A stretch of DNA of 64,000 nt from Sphingomonas sp. 37zxx (GCF_000786205.1 NZ_JROH01000004.1:1-64000); one strand, 5' to 3'; shown: positions 39,548 through 50,593, counted from the stretch's first letter. Translations and numbers: made by a program. Notes: generated by a model from the sequence alone, not told the origin.

Positions 39548-41209
39548 CTACATATTGGGATAATTCGGCCCTCCGCCGCCTTCAGGCACCACCCAGTTGA
39601 TATTCTGAGTAGGGTCTTTGATGTCGCATGTCTTGCAGTGGACACAGTTCTGGGCGTTGATGACAAACTTCGGATCGCCCGTCTCCTGGCCCACCACTTC
39701 GTACACACCGGCGGGACAATAACGCTGTGCCGGCTCGTCATACAAGGGCAGGTTGTGCGCGATCGGCACGTCGGGGTTCTTCAGCGTCAGATGGACCGGC
39801 TGGTCCTCCTCATGATTGGTGTTCGACAGGAACACCGACGACAGGCGATCGAAGGTCAGCACGCCGTCGGGCTTGGGATAGTCAATCGCCGGCACGTCTT
39901 CCTTGCGCCACAGGCTGTCGTGATCGGGATGGTGATGCATCGTGCCGGGCATCTTCAGGCCCAAATGCTCGGCCCACATATGCACGCCGGCCAGCCCCGA
40001 CCCGATCAGGTCGCCATGCTTCTTCACCAAGGGCACGACATTGCGGACGCGGCGAAGCTCCTCGCGCACCCAGCTTCCTTCATAAGCACTGGCATAAGCA
40101 GTCAGCTCGTCGGCGCGGCGATCGGCGGCGATCGCCTCGAGCGCTGCTTCAGCGGCCATCATGCCGGTTTTCATCGCGGTGTGGGTGCCCTTGATCCGGG
40201 GCACGTTCACGAACCCAGCCGAACAGCCGATCAGCGCGCCGCCGGGGAAGATGAGCTTTGGCACCGACTGGAACCCGCCATCGTTAATCGCCCGCGCGCC
40301 ATAGGACACGCGCTTGCCGCCCTCTAGGATCGCCGCGATTTCGGGGTGAGTCTTCCACCGCTGCATCTCGCTGAACGGCGATAGATGCGGGTTGGAATAG
40401 TTGAGCCAGGTGACAAAGCCCAGCGACACCTGGCCATTGGCCTGATGATACAGGAAGCCGCCACCGTTCGACCCCTGGGTCTCGCTGAGCGGCCAGCCCT
40501 GGGTGTGGATGACCCGGCCCGGCACATGCTTGCCCGGCGCGATGTCCCATAATTCCTTGACGCCCAGGCCATAAACCTGCGGATCGCAATCCTTACGCAG
40601 GTCGAACAGCCGCATCAGCTCCTTCGACAAATGCCCGCGCACACCCTCGGCAAAGAAAGTGTAGCGCGCGTGGAGTTCGAGTCCGGGCTGCCAATCGGGT
40701 TTGCGCGTGCCGTCCTTAGCTATGCCCATATCGCCGGTGGCGACGCCCTTTACCGATCCGTCTTCGTTGAACAGCACTTCGGCGGCAGCGAAGCCGGGGA
40801 AGATTTCGACGCCAAGCCCTTCGGCCTGTTCGGCAAGCCAGCGGCAAAGGCTGGCCAGCGATCCGGTGTAGCAGCCATCATTGTGCATGATCGGCGGCAG
40901 CGCGAATTCGGGAAGCGTCTGCTTGCCCTTTTTCGACAGCACCCAGTGATGATTTTCGGTCACCGGGGTCTGCGCCAGCGGACAGCCCATCTCACGCCAT
41001 TCGGGAAGCAATTCGTCGAGCGCCTTGGGATCGATCACCGCACCCGACAAAATATGCGCGCCGACCTCGGAGCCTTTTTCGAGCACGCATACCGATAGTT
41101 CGCTGCCGCCCTCGTTCGCGAGCTGTTTGAGCCGGATCGCCGCCGAAAGTCCCGCAGGACCGGCACCGACAATCACGACATCATAGGGCATCGACTCGCG
41201 TTCACTCAT
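39548..41209 (-). CDS. Electron transfer flavoprotein-ubiquinone oxidoreductase
   Basis: Passes electrons from ETF (fed by acyl-CoA and amino-acid dehydrogenases) to ubiquinone at the inner membrane. The 553-residue protein has the FAD-binding VGAGPAGLSAAIRL at its start, a central membrane-associated quinone region (GKHVPGRVIHTQGWPL) and a C-terminal 4Fe-4S ferredoxin domain with NCVHCKTCDIKDPTQN plus an upstream Cys in RYCPAGVYE. The ATG at 41209 is the most plausible start. ETF subunit genes are not in the window. Confidence 0.96.
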   Translation of the reverse strand: MSERESMPYDVVIVGAGPAGLSAAIRLKQLANEGGSELSVCVLEKGSEVGAHILSGAVIDPKALDELLPEWREMGCPLAQTPVTENHHWVLSKKGKQTLPEFALPPIMHNDGCYTGSLASLCRWLAEQAEGLGVEIFPGFAAAEVLFNEDGSVKGVATGDMGIAKDGTRKPDWQPGLELHARYTFFAEGVRGHLSKELMRLFDLRKDCDPQVYGLGVKELWDIAPGKHVPGRVIHTQGWPLSETQGSNGGGFLYHQANGQVSLGFVTWLNYSNPHLSPFSEMQRWKTHPEIAAILEGGKRVSYGARAINDGGFQSVPKLIFPGGALIGCSAGFVNVPRIKGTHTAMKTGMMAAEAALEAIAADRRADELTAYASAYEGSWVREELRRVRNVVPLVKKHGDLIGSGLAGVHMWAEHLGLKMPGTMHHHPDHDSLWRKEDVPAIDYPKPDGVLTFDRLSSVFLSNTNHEEDQPVHLTLKNPDVPIAHNLPLYDEPAQRYCPAGVYEVVGQETGDPKFVINAQNCVHCKTCDIKDPTQNINWVVPEGGGGPNYPNM

Positions 41210-41328
41210 CCCAGTCTCCAATCGGCAGCGTTGACCGCTACCCGGTCGTCGGGCCAAGGCACCGCCCTGGCAGAAATTCGGTTCACGCAGATTGACCTAA
41301 ACGTCAAGCTGCCATCGAGTAGGTGGGT

Positions 41329-42066
41329 ATGGAGGCGGACCAACACAACGATTGGCATGCGACTACGGCAAGCGCGCTCGAATGGTGGGCCGATGCCGGG
41401 ATCGATGTGCTTGTTGAAGACCATGTACGCGACTGGTTCGCCGCCCCGATCCGGCCTGCGCCCGCCACTGCTCCTGCGGCCGCTGATTCGCCGGCTGCCA
41501 CGGTAGAGGCCCCGTTTCCCGATACGCTGGCGGCGTTTCTGGCCTGGCGGGCGGACAAAGGCGCGCCCGAAGCGCGCTGGCCCGAAGCGCGCTGGAATGC
41601 GCCGATTGTCATGGGCGAAGGCGATCCATCGTCCGAATTGATGGTGATGCTCGATTACCCCACCGGCGATCGCTTGCTGCTCGACGCCGAATCGCGGCTG
41701 CTCGACCGGATGCTCGCCGCGATCGGGCGAAGCCGTGAGGACGTGTATTTGACCAGCTTATGCCTCGCCGCACCGCTGGCACAGTCGATCCCGGTCGATG
41801 ACGAGCCGGCATTGGTCGCACGGGCGCACCATCTCGCCGCGCTGGCGGGCACCAAAACGGTGCTTTTGCTGTCGCAATCGGCGAGCCGTGCGTTCCTTGG
41901 GACAGAGCGCGCTAACGCACGTGCATCTTTTCATGACATTAAGCACCGACAGGCCATGTTCCAGGCGATCTCCAGCGTGCATCCCCGGTTTCTGCTGAGC
42001 AGCCCGGCACACAAACGGGAGGCCTGGAAAGATTGGCAGTTGTTGCTTGGGAGAAAGCGCACGTGA
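41329..42066 (+). CDS. Uracil-DNA glycosylase superfamily protein, apparently degenerate
   Basis: A 245-residue protein resembling family 4 or 5 uracil-DNA glycosylases in its C-terminal 170 residues. The pattern LLDRMLAAIGRSREDVYLTSLCLAAP matches the central helix-strand, and SVHPRFLLSSPAHKREAWKDW corresponds to the His-Pro motif region. The expected first motif (GEAPGxxED) is replaced by MVMLDYPTGD, and the four cysteines of the iron-sulfur cluster are absent. Activity on uracil is therefore doubtful. The N-terminal 75 residues are Ala/Pro-rich. I used the ATG at 41329; a GTG lies two codons earlier. The stop overlaps the GTG start of the next gene. Confidence 0.75.
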   Translation: MEADQHNDWHATTASALEWWADAGIDVLVEDHVRDWFAAPIRPAPATAPAAADSPAATVEAPFPDTLAAFLAWRADKGAPEARWPEARWNAPIVMGEGDPSSELMVMLDYPTGDRLLLDAESRLLDRMLAAIGRSREDVYLTSLCLAAPLAQSIPVDDEPALVARAHHLAALAGTKTVLLLSQSASRAFLGTERANARASFHDIKHRQAMFQAISSVHPRFLLSSPAHKREAWKDWQLLLGRKRT

Positions 42067-43859
42067 GTATCCGCGCCGTTATCGCAGTCGCCCTGGTCGC
42101 CGCACCGGCTGCCGCTTACGCTTCCGACGACGATCGCATCCCCAGCAAGCGGGACGCCGGCAGCACCGCGTCGCCCAGCCCCACCGCCAGCGCGATCCCG
42201 CAGCAACTCGATGATTCGCAGCGCGCCGCCTATCGCCAGGTTTTCACAGCGATCCGAGCCGAGCGCTGGAACGACGCGCGGTTGCAATTGGCCGCGATGC
42301 GCCCCGGCCCGCTCCACGCCATTGCCCGCGCCGAGCTCTACACCGCAAAGAATTCGCCCAAGGTCGAATTACAGCCGCTGCAAGCGCTGCTGACCGAAGC
42401 CCCCGAGCTCCCCCATGCCGAAAGCCTGGCACGGCTGGCAAAGATTCGCGGTGCCGAGACGCTGCCGACGCTGCCCAGCGCACAGCGGCTGATGTGGTAT
42501 GATGGCGCGCCCAACCGTATCCGCCTCAAATCGGTCGCCAACGATGCCGCCGCCGCCGATCTCGCGCGGCGGATGGAGCCGATCATCAAGGACGATATGG
42601 GCGCGGCGGGCGAAGCGTTGGTGGCCGAATATGCCGACCGGCTCAGCCCCGATTGCCTGACCGAATGGCAACAGCGCGTTGCCTGGATCCACTATCTCAA
42701 CGGTGACGACACCGCCGCCCGCCGCATCGCCGCCGTGGCGCAGCGCGGATCGGGCGAATGGGTGCCGCAGGCCGATTGGGTCCAGGGCCTCGCCGCCTGG
42801 CGGCAGCGCGACTTTGCCGCCGCGCAAATGGCCTTCACCGCGGTTGCCCAGCGCGCCAAGGACGTCGATCTGCGCGCCGCCGGTCTGTATTGGGCGGCCC
42901 GCGCCGACATGGCCGCCGCCCGCCCCGATCTGGTTCAGGCACGGCTGCAAAGCGCGGCGCAGTTCAACGAAACCTTCTATGGCATGCTCGCACGCCAGGC
43001 ATTGGGCATTGCCGAGGCGACCGATCGGGTGCCCACCCGCCCCGCCAGCGCCGACTGGACCGCGCTGGAGCGTCGCCCCAATGTCCGCATTGCCGCAGCG
43101 CTGATGGAAATCGACGAGGACGTTCTCGCCGCCAGCGTGGTCCGGCATCAGGCGCGGATTAGCGATGCGTCCGAACACGCAGCGCTCGCGCGCGTCGCCG
43201 GTGCGATCAACCTGCCCGCAACGCAGATCTGGCTGTCGCACAATGCCCCGCGCGGATCGGCACCGCAGGTCGCGACGCGCTATCCCGCCCCCAATTGGAC
43301 CCCCGATGGCGGCTGGCGGGTCGACAAGTCGCTGGTCTATGCCCACGCCCTGCAGGAATCGCGCTTTCAATCGACCGTCGTCAGCCCGGCGGGTGCCTAT
43401 GGCTTGATGCAGATCATGCCGGCAGCCGCCACTGACATCGCCCGCAAAAAAGGGATCGTAATCGATCGTTCGGCGCTGTCGCGTCCGTCGACCAATATCG
43501 AGGTCGGGCAAAGCTATCTGGAAAAACTGCGCGACATGCCCACCACCGGCGGCCTGCTGCCCAAGGTCATCGCGGCGTACAACGCCGGCCCCACCCCGGT
43601 TGAGGCGTGGAATCTGTCCTCGCGCGATGGCGGCGATCCGCTGCTATATATCGAATCGATCCCTTATTGGGAGACGCGCGGGTACGTCATGACGGTGCTG
43701 CGGAACTATTGGATGTATGAAGCGCAAGGCGGCAAGGCATCGGCCAGCCGCACTGCCTTGTCGCAGGGGCTGTGGCCGCGCTTCCCGGGGATGCCGGGCA
43801 AGAGCGCGGTGAATGGCCGCACTGCGCCGGGGGCAAGCGCCAAGCTTCGTGTCCGATAG
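42063..43859 (+). CDS. Soluble lytic murein transglycosylase
   Basis: Periplasmic enzyme cleaving peptidoglycan glycan strands. The 598 residues comprise a signal peptide ([19 protein letters not shown]), a long helical U-shaped region of the Slt70 type (about 50-400) and a C-terminal SLT catalytic domain. The catalytic glutamate is in [26 protein letters not shown], and the family motif [12 protein letters not shown] follows. The start is a GTG at 42063, overlapping the preceding stop. The end overlaps moaB by 11 bases. Confidence 0.94.
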   Translation: MSIRAVIAVALVAAPAAAYASDDDRIPSKRDAGSTASPSPTASAIPQQLDDSQRAAYRQVFTAIRAERWNDARLQLAAMRPGPLHAIARAELYTAKNSPKVELQPLQALLTEAPELPHAESLARLAKIRGAETLPTLPSAQRLMWYDGAPNRIRLKSVANDAAAADLARRMEPIIKDDMGAAGEALVAEYADRLSPDCLTEWQQRVAWIHYLNGDDTAARRIAAVAQRGSGEWVPQADWVQGLAAWRQRDFAAAQMAFTAVAQRAKDVDLRAAGLYWAARADMAAARPDLVQARLQSAAQFNETFYGMLARQALGIAEATDRVPTRPASADWTALERRPNVRIAAALMEIDEDVLAASVVRHQARISDASEHAALARVAGAINLPATQIWLSHNAPRGSAPQVATRYPAPNWTPDGGWRVDKSLVYAHALQESRFQSTVVSPAGAYGLMQIMPAAATDIARKKGIVIDRSALSRPSTNIEVGQSYLEKLRDMPTTGGLLPKVIAAYNAGPTPVEAWNLSSRDGGDPLLYIESIPYWETRGYVMTVLRNYWMYEAQGGKASASRTALSQGLWPRFPGMPGKSAVNGRTAPGASAKLRVR

Positions 43860-44373
43860 CGCCGCCGCGCCGATCCCAGTGCGGATCGCGGTGCTGACCG
43901 TGTCCGATACGCGCCAGCTTGCCGAGGACCGATCGGGCGACGTGCTGGTACAGCGATTGACCGATTTCGGCCATGCCCTGGCCGCACGCGACATCGTTCG
44001 CGACGAAGTCAATACGATCGTATCACGGCTGCACGCATGGATCGACGACCCCGAGATCGACTGCATCATCACCACCGGCGGCACCGGCGTAACCGGCCGC
44101 GACGTCACCCCCGAAGCGGTCGAGCGCGTCGCCGACAAGCTGATCCCAGGCTTTGGCGAATTGTTTCGCTGGCTGAGCTTTGCCAAGATCGGCACCTCGA
44201 CCATCCAGTCGCGCGCGACTGCCTGCGTGGCGCGCGGCACCTATATCTTCGCGCTGCCCGGGTCGACCGGCGCGGTGCGCGACGGCTGGGACGGCATCCT
44301 GGCGCAGCAGCTCGACAGTCGGCACAAGCCGTGCAATTTCGTCGAGCTGATGCCGAGGTTGCTCGAGCGGTAA
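43849..44373 (+). CDS. moaB: Molybdenum cofactor biosynthesis protein B
   Basis: MogA/MoaB-family protein binding molybdopterin, 174 residues from the GTG at 43849. The conserved [11 protein letters not shown] start, the [16 protein letters not shown] loop and [14 protein letters not shown] are all present. MoaB proteins adenylylate molybdopterin in some organisms and appear redundant in others. An ATG at 43813, inside the transglycosylase gene, would lengthen it by 12 residues. I prefer the GTG because the family motif then begins about 20 residues in. Confidence 0.93.
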   Translation: MSDSAAAPIPVRIAVLTVSDTRQLAEDRSGDVLVQRLTDFGHALAARDIVRDEVNTIVSRLHAWIDDPEIDCIITTGGTGVTGRDVTPEAVERVADKLIPGFGELFRWLSFAKIGTSTIQSRATACVARGTYIFALPGSTGAVRDGWDGILAQQLDSRHKPCNFVELMPRLLER

Positions 44374-44377
44374 AGCC

Positions 44378-44860
44378 TTAGCTCGCGATTTTTTTCGCCG
44401 GGTCGGCGTCGCCCATGACCGTGAACAACTCGGCGGTCATGACCGTCCACCAGTCAAAGCTATCGGCAAAGGATTCGCGCGTCCCACCAAGTGACGTGAT
44501 GTCATAGACGGTCGCGAGGTCACCGTCCTTGTCGATATGGGCCTTCAGAAACCGTTTCCTGGTGTTCCAGCTATTGACGAACGCCTCGGTATATTCAGGC
44601 TTTTTCTTATACCAGGCATAGAATTGCATCGATGTGCATTTGCCCGCCTCACAGCCGTAAAACTCGATGGTGAAAGACGATCCGTTCGCGGCACTGGCGA
44701 TATAGGGCTCACCGGCCTGGTTGACCTTGCTTTCGGCCTTGTAGCCAAGGTCGCGGACCAAGGTGGCGACGACGGCGGGGTCAGTGAGATCGACCGGTTG
44801 TGCCTTGGCTGCCTGGGGTGCGCCGGCCAGGGCCAGAAAAAGAGTTGCGACCAACATCAT
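44378..44860 (-). CDS. Exported YbjN domain-containing protein
   Basis: A 160-residue product with a signal peptide (MMLVATLFLALAGAPQAAKA). A YbjN-type domain follows (VATLVRDLGYKAE, YIASAANGSSFTIEFYGCEAGKCTSMQFYA, WNTRKRFLKAHID), a fold also seen in type III secretion chaperones. YbjN proteins are linked to envelope and motility regulation in E. coli, but the biochemical function is unknown. A CEAGKC pair could form a disulfide. The ATG at 44860 is preferred because it begins the signal peptide. It is convergent with moaB. Confidence 0.85.
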   Translation of the reverse strand: MMLVATLFLALAGAPQAAKAQPVDLTDPAVVATLVRDLGYKAESKVNQAGEPYIASAANGSSFTIEFYGCEAGKCTSMQFYAWYKKKPEYTEAFVNSWNTRKRFLKAHIDKDGDLATVYDITSLGGTRESFADSFDWWTVMTAELFTVMGDADPAKKIAS

Positions 44861-44973
44861 GAGTTTTGTTCCCCCGCCAAGGCACCTGGCTCTAGCATGG
44901 TCGCAGGCGCTTTCAAGCAGCGGACCGGCCACAAGTTCTTGATATGTTCCGTGTAGAATGGTAACGCTGGGGC

Positions 44974-46047
44974 ATGAGCCACAAGCGCGCCAGTCGCGGT
45001 GCCACGCTGAACACCGAAAGCGCACGGTTCAATCTGCCGGCGCGCGAGGAGGATGGCGACTGGCTCGATAATCGCGACAGCATCGACGGGGCACCCCCGC
45101 CGGTTCGCACCAACGTCACGATCGAAACGCCGCGCACGATCCTGGCGCGCAACACATCTCCCGACATCCCGTTCGATCGCTCGATCAACCCCTATCGCGG
45201 CTGTGAGCATGGTTGCATCTATTGCTTCGCGCGCCCGACCCATGCCTATCACGATCTGTCGCCGGGCATTGACTTCGAGACCCGGCTGTTCGCCAAGCCG
45301 ATCGCGGCGGAGCTGCTTGCCGCCGAACTTTGCAAGCCCGGCTATGTCTGTAAGCCGATCGCGCTGGGCACCAACACCGATCCCTATCAGCCGATCGAGC
45401 GCGAATGGCGGATCACCCGCGCATGTATCGAGGTGCTGGCGGCAACCCGGCATCCGCTGACGATCACCACCAAATCGGATCGGATAATGCGCGACATCGA
45501 CCTGCTGGCACCGATGGCGGCGCAGGGACTGGCGGCGGCGATGGTGTCGATCACCACGCTCGATCCCCGAATCGCGATGACACTGGAGCCGCGCGCGCCG
45601 ACTCCCGAGAAACGGCTTAAGGCAATCGCCGCGCTGGCGGCGGCTGGCATCCCGACCTTTGTGTCGCTCTCGCCGATAATCCCCGCGATCACCGATCACG
45701 AGATCGAGCATATCCTGGCGCGCGCAGCCGATGCCGGCGCACAGGCAGCATTTTTTCTGCCCGTCCGATTGCCGCATGAAGTCGCCCCGCTGTTTCGCGC
45801 CTGGCTCGACACCCATTTTCCCGATCGCGCGGCCAAGGTCATGGCGACGATCCGGTCGCTTCGTGGCGGGCGCGATAATGACCCCAATTTTGGTTCGCGG
45901 ATGCAGGGTCAGGGGCCGTGGGCCGAATTGCTGCGAACCCGTTTCCAGATTGCCTGCCGCAAATACGGCCTGAACGGCGACCGAGTCCGCCTTCGCACCG
46001 ATTTGTTCCGGCCGCCTGCCGGGGCGCAAGGCGAGTTGTTCGGATAG
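44974..46047 (+). CDS. PA0069-type radical SAM protein
   Basis: A 357-residue radical SAM enzyme of the SplB-like/PA0069 family. The cluster motif is CEHGCIYCFARPTH, giving three cysteines that bind the SAM-activating 4Fe-4S cluster, preceded by NPYRGC. The TIM-barrel segments KPIALGTNTDPYQPIE and TLTITTKSDRI are typical of the family. The reaction is unknown; spore photoproduct lyase is the nearest characterised relative, but this branch occurs in non-sporing bacteria. Confidence 0.92.
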   Translation: MSHKRASRGATLNTESARFNLPAREEDGDWLDNRDSIDGAPPPVRTNVTIETPRTILARNTSPDIPFDRSINPYRGCEHGCIYCFARPTHAYHDLSPGIDFETRLFAKPIAAELLAAELCKPGYVCKPIALGTNTDPYQPIEREWRITRACIEVLAATRHPLTITTKSDRIMRDIDLLAPMAAQGLAAAMVSITTLDPRIAMTLEPRAPTPEKRLKAIAALAAAGIPTFVSLSPIIPAITDHEIEHILARAADAGAQAAFFLPVRLPHEVAPLFRAWLDTHFPDRAAKVMATIRSLRGGRDNDPNFGSRMQGQGPWAELLRTRFQIACRKYGLNGDRVRLRTDLFRPPAGAQGELFG

Positions 46048-46121
46048 TACGCAGCATCGCCGCCAATCAATAAATCCGAATTACGGTTACCAGCCGCACG
46101 GGAGCATACTACCATAGCAAT

Positions 46122-47900
46122 ATGGCTCTTGATCTCCAGAATAACGCACTTTCAGACGCGCTCGTCATCCTCGGCGCGGCCGGGTTGGTGATCCCAGCCT
46201 TCGCGCGATTTCGCATCAGCCCGGTGATCGGCTTCATCCTGGTCGGTATCCTGGTCGGCCCCAACGCGCTCGGATCGATGATCGGCCAGGTGCCGTGGCT
46301 CTATTATGTCAGTATCTCTGACCCCGAAGCGATCGCGCCCTTTGCCGAGTTCGGCATCATCCTGTTGCTGTTCTCGATCGGGCTTGAGCTGTCGATCAAG
46401 CGGCTATGGGCGATGCGCGGCACCGTATTTGGCATCGGCGCCGCCGAACTGCTGCTGTCGGGATTGCTGATCGGCTTCGCGCTGCATCTACTGGGTCAGC
46501 CCTGGGGCGGTGCGATCGGCCTTGGCCTTGCGCTGGCGCTGTCATCGACCGCGCTGGTGTTGCCGATCGCCGGGATGACCAGCCCGGTCGGGCGGGTCGC
46601 CTTCGCCATGCTGTTGTTCGAGGATGTGGCGCTCGTCCCGATCATCTTCATGCTGGGCGCGCTCGCACCGACCGCTGCCAGCGGTGGTTTGCAGGGATTG
46701 AGCGAAGTCGCGATCGCCGGGGGCATCACCATCGCGATCCTGTATCTGGCAGGTCGGTTCATCCTGCCGCGCCTGTTCGCGCAGGCGGCACGCACCAAAA
46801 GCCCCGAATTGTTCCTTGCCGCCAGCCTGTTGGTGGTAATCGTCGCCAGCGTCGCCACCGCCGCCGCCGGCCTGTCGCCGATCGTCGGCGCGCTGCTTGC
46901 GGGCCTGCTGGTGGCCGAAACCGAATATCATGGCGAGGTCGAAGCGATCATATCGCCGTTCAAGGGATTGGCGCTGGGGGTGTTCCTGATCTCGGTCGGG
47001 ATGCAGCTCGACCTTAGGATGGTCGCGCGCTATTGGCCCGAATTGCTCGCGGCGATCACCGGAGTGATGCTGGTGAAGGTCGTAGTGACGACCCTGCTGC
47101 TGCGGGTATCGGGCGCAAGCGCGGGCACCTCGGCGGAAACTGGCGTGCTGATGGCAAGCCCTTCTGAAACCACGCTGATCGTGCTTGCCGCCGCCACCGC
47201 CGCCGGGCTGATCCAGCCATCGACCGCCACTTTCTGGACCACCGTCACCGCGATCGGGCTGACGATCACGCCGTTGCTGGCCAAGGGTGGGCGGTTGATC
47301 GCCCGCCAGATCGAACGGCAAATGGGCGAGGAAGCGATGCCCGCCGATCTTGATGATGAAAAAGGCACGGTGATCATCGGCTTTGGCCGGGTCGGTCGCA
47401 CCGTTGCCGACATGCTGCGCGCGCATGACAAGCCGTATATGGCGATCGAGGCCGACATCGATGTCGTCAACGCCGCCCGGATCGAGGGCTATAATGTCCG
47501 CTTTGGCGACGTCGCGCGCAGCGACATGGTCGATCGGCTCGACCTTGGCCATGCCAAGGCGCTGATCATCACGATGGACGATCCGGTGCTGAGCATCCGC
47601 CTGACCCGCCGCGTGCGGGGGTGGGTGCCGGCGCTGCCGATCATCGTGCGCGCCCGCGATGCCACCCATGCTGCCGCGCTATATCGCGCCGGCGCGACCG
47701 ATGCGGTGCCCGAAGCGCTCGAAAGCTCGCTGCAATTGTCCGAAGCGGTGCTGGTCGATCTCGGCGTAGCGGTGGGGCCAGTGATCGCGTCGATCCACCA
47801 AAAGCGCGATGAGATGCGACAGGAGATCAAGCTGGCTGCGGGGCTCGATCGCGATCCAAGGATCCGGCGAGTGCGGGGCGAGCGCGCGGTGGAGAATTGA
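46122..47900 (+). CDS. CPA2-family cation:proton antiporter with RCK domain
   Basis: An inner-membrane transporter related to KefB/KefC, 592 residues. About 12-13 hydrophobic segments span residues 10-400 (opening with ALVILGAAGLVIPAFARF and containing the family segments IGFILVGILVGPNALG and GLALALSSTALVLPIA). A cytoplasmic RCK_N domain follows (about 408-530: GTVIIGFGRVGRTVADML) and binds a nucleotide. It is likely to export K+ or Na+ in exchange for protons under redox or pH control. No KefF/KefG ancillary gene is adjacent. Confidence 0.92.
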   Translation: MALDLQNNALSDALVILGAAGLVIPAFARFRISPVIGFILVGILVGPNALGSMIGQVPWLYYVSISDPEAIAPFAEFGIILLLFSIGLELSIKRLWAMRGTVFGIGAAELLLSGLLIGFALHLLGQPWGGAIGLGLALALSSTALVLPIAGMTSPVGRVAFAMLLFEDVALVPIIFMLGALAPTAASGGLQGLSEVAIAGGITIAILYLAGRFILPRLFAQAARTKSPELFLAASLLVVIVASVATAAAGLSPIVGALLAGLLVAETEYHGEVEAIISPFKGLALGVFLISVGMQLDLRMVARYWPELLAAITGVMLVKVVVTTLLLRVSGASAGTSAETGVLMASPSETTLIVLAAATAAGLIQPSTATFWTTVTAIGLTITPLLAKGGRLIARQIERQMGEEAMPADLDDEKGTVIIGFGRVGRTVADMLRAHDKPYMAIEADIDVVNAARIEGYNVRFGDVARSDMVDRLDLGHAKALIITMDDPVLSIRLTRRVRGWVPALPIIVRARDATHAAALYRAGATDAVPEALESSLQLSEAVLVDLGVAVGPVIASIHQKRDEMRQEIKLAAGLDRDPRIRRVRGERAVEN

Positions 47901-47919
47901 TCCTGATCCCCCAAAAGAC

Positions 47920-50562
47920 CTAACCCGCCAACAATCCCCGCACCGCCGCCAGCGCCTCGACGCCCTTGTCGCCATCAGGCCCGCCGCCCTGCGCCATGTC
48001 GGGCCGGCCACCGCCACCCTGCCCGCCCAATGCCGCGACCGCAGCTTTCACCAGATCGACCGCGCTAAAGTTCGCGACCAGATCGTCGCTCACCCCGACC
48101 GCGACCGAGGCGCGGCCGTCATTCACCGCGACCAGCGCGACCACCCCAGAGCCTATCCGCGCGCGCTCTTCATCGACCGCACCGCGCAGCGCCTTTGCCT
48201 CAAGGCCATCGAGCACCTTGCCGATGAAATTGACCGAACCGATCTGCTCCGGCCCGACCGCAGCCGCGCCGCCGCCGCCTAGTGCCAGCGCCTTCTTGGC
48301 ATCGGCCAGTTCGCGTTCGAGCCGGCGGCGTTCCTCGACCAAGGCGGCGACGCGCGCGGGCACGTCATCAGGCGTGGTCTTGAGTACCGATGCCGCCTCG
48401 CGCAATTTCTCGTCGCGCGCGTTGAGATAGGCGCGCGCCGCCTCACCAGTCAGCGCCTCGACCCGGCGGATGCCCGACGACACCGCGCCCTCACCCACCA
48501 GCTTGAGCACCCCGATATCGCCCAGCGCGCGGACATGCGTGCCGCCACACAATTCGAGCGAATAGGTGTGGCCATCGTCGTCGGTGCCCATCGACACGAC
48601 GCGAACCTCGTCACCATATTTCTCGCCGAACAGCGCCATCGCCCCCTCTGCGATCGCCTCATCAGGGGTCATCAGCCGGGTCGAGACCAGGCCGTTGGCG
48701 CGGATGTGGCGGTTTACATCCGCCTCGACCGCCGCCAGTTGCGCCGGATCAATCGCGGTCGGCTGCGAAAAGTCGAAGCGCAGCCGCTCGGGCGCGACCA
48801 TGCTGCCCTTTTGCGCGACATGCTTGCCCAGCGTCTGGCGCAGCGCCTCGTGCAGCAGATGCGTCGCCGAATGATTGGCGCGGATCGCGGCGCGGCGCGC
48901 GTGATCGACGGTGAGGTGGACAGCATCGCCGATCGCGATCTCGCCGGCGGTGATCGTCGCCTGATGCGCGAACACGCGGCCCAGATATTTGCGCGTGTCG
49001 GTGATCGTCGCCGCCATGCCATCGCCGGTGATGCTGCCGGCATCGCCGACCTGCCCGCCGCTTTCGCCATAAAACGGCGTCTGGTTGACGATCAGCTCGA
49101 CGCTGTCGCCCGCAGCCGCGCGATCGACCTTCTGGCCGTCGCGGATGATCGCGACGACGGCGGCTTCGCCTTCTTCGGCCGAATAGCCGATAAATTCGGT
49201 CGCACCATGTTCTTCGGCGAGGTCGTACCAAAGATCGTCCGACGCCTTTTCGCCCGAACCCTTCCAGGCGGCACGCGCGGCGCGCTTCTGCTCGGCCATC
49301 GCGGTGTCGAATCCCGCGCGATCAACGGTGAAGCCCTGCGCGCGCAGCGCGTCCTCGGTCAGGTCATAGGGGAAGCCGAAGGTGTCATAGAGCTTGAACG
49401 CGGTTTCGCCCGCGAGCGTCGCGCCGCTAGGCATATCGGCGGTCGCCTCGTCGAGCAGCCGCAGGCCGTTGACCAGGGTTTGACGGAAGCGCGTTTCTTC
49501 CTGCAGCAACGTCGCCTCGATCAGCGGCTGCGCCCGAACCAGTTCGGGGAAGGCCGCGCCCATTTCGGCGACCAGGCTGCCGACCATCCGGTGCATCAGC
49601 GGATCCTTGGCACCCAGCAAATGCGCGTGCCGCATCGCGCGGCGCATGATCCGGCGAAGCACATAGCCCCGCCCTTCATTGGCGGGCAGCACGCCATCAG
49701 CGACCAGGAAGCCCGATGCGCGCAGGTGATCGGCGATGACGCGATGGCTCGCCTGCGTCTCCGGCGTCGGCGCGCTGCCAGTGAGCGCACTCGATTCGGC
49801 GATCAGCGCCTTGAAAGTGTCGATGTCGTAATTGTCGGTGACACCCTGCAGCACTGCGGCGACTCGCTCGAGCCCCATGCCGGTGTCGATCGACGGACGC
49901 GGCAGGTCGCTGACGATGACATTGGCTTCCTGAACATGCTGCATGAACACCAGGTTCCAGATCTCGACGAAGCGATCGCCATCCTCGTCGGGACTTCCCG
50001 GCGGGCCGCCTGGAATATGATCGCCATGATCGTAGAAGATTTCGGAGCACGGCCCGCACGGCCCGTTCTCACCCATCGCCCAGAAATTATCGGCGGTGGC
50101 GATACGGATGATGCGATGCTCAGGCAGGCCTGCGATCTTCTTCCATAATTCGAACGCCTGATCGTCGGTGTGATAGACCGTCGCGGTCAGCCGATCGGGC
50201 GAAAGCCCCCATTCGCGCGTCAGCAAGGTCCAGGCGTGGACGATCGCCTGTTCCTTGAAGTAATCGCCGAACGAGAAATTGCCGAGCATTTCGAAGAAGG
50301 TATGGTGCCGGGCGGTGTAGCCGACATTGTCGAGGTCGTTATGCTTGCCGCCTGCACGGACGCATTTCTGGCTCGATGTCGCAGTCACATAAGGCCGGGT
50401 TTCGAGCCCGGTGAAGACATTCTTGAACGGCACCATGCCCGCGTTGACGAACATCAGCGTCGGGTCGTTTTGCGGGATCAGCGGCGCCGATGGCACGCGC
50501 ACGTGCCCCTCCTTCGCAAAATATTCCAGGAACGAGCGGCGGATGTCGTTGGTCGATGTCAT
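47920..50562 (-). CDS. alaS: Alanyl-tRNA synthetase
   Basis: Charges tRNA-Ala. The 880 residues have the normal architecture: a class II catalytic core (about 1-250), a tRNA-binding domain, the editing domain with the zinc motifs [11 protein letters not shown] and [13 protein letters not shown] (about 550-720), and a C-terminal DHHA1 oligomerisation domain ending in [16 protein letters not shown]. The start [15 protein letters not shown] is typical. It faces the antiporter convergently. Confidence 0.98.
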   Translation of the reverse strand: MTSTNDIRRSFLEYFAKEGHVRVPSAPLIPQNDPTLMFVNAGMVPFKNVFTGLETRPYVTATSSQKCVRAGGKHNDLDNVGYTARHHTFFEMLGNFSFGDYFKEQAIVHAWTLLTREWGLSPDRLTATVYHTDDQAFELWKKIAGLPEHRIIRIATADNFWAMGENGPCGPCSEIFYDHGDHIPGGPPGSPDEDGDRFVEIWNLVFMQHVQEANVIVSDLPRPSIDTGMGLERVAAVLQGVTDNYDIDTFKALIAESSALTGSAPTPETQASHRVIADHLRASGFLVADGVLPANEGRGYVLRRIMRRAMRHAHLLGAKDPLMHRMVGSLVAEMGAAFPELVRAQPLIEATLLQEETRFRQTLVNGLRLLDEATADMPSGATLAGETAFKLYDTFGFPYDLTEDALRAQGFTVDRAGFDTAMAEQKRAARAAWKGSGEKASDDLWYDLAEEHGATEFIGYSAEEGEAAVVAIIRDGQKVDRAAAGDSVELIVNQTPFYGESGGQVGDAGSITGDGMAATITDTRKYLGRVFAHQATITAGEIAIGDAVHLTVDHARRAAIRANHSATHLLHEALRQTLGKHVAQKGSMVAPERLRFDFSQPTAIDPAQLAAVEADVNRHIRANGLVSTRLMTPDEAIAEGAMALFGEKYGDEVRVVSMGTDDDGHTYSLELCGGTHVRALGDIGVLKLVGEGAVSSGIRRVEALTGEAARAYLNARDEKLREAASVLKTTPDDVPARVAALVEERRRLERELADAKKALALGGGGAAAVGPEQIGSVNFIGKVLDGLEAKALRGAVDEERARIGSGVVALVAVNDGRASVAVGVSDDLVANFSAVDLVKAAVAALGGQGGGGRPDMAQGGGPDGDKGVEALAAVRGLLAG

Positions 50563-50593
50563 GGGTGACGCTTATGCGAGGTGCGAGCGTGGC

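Noticed and set aside
48535..50148. 537-codon plus-strand open frame
   Set aside because: Antisense of alaS, whose motifs are unmistakable; no start signal or domain.
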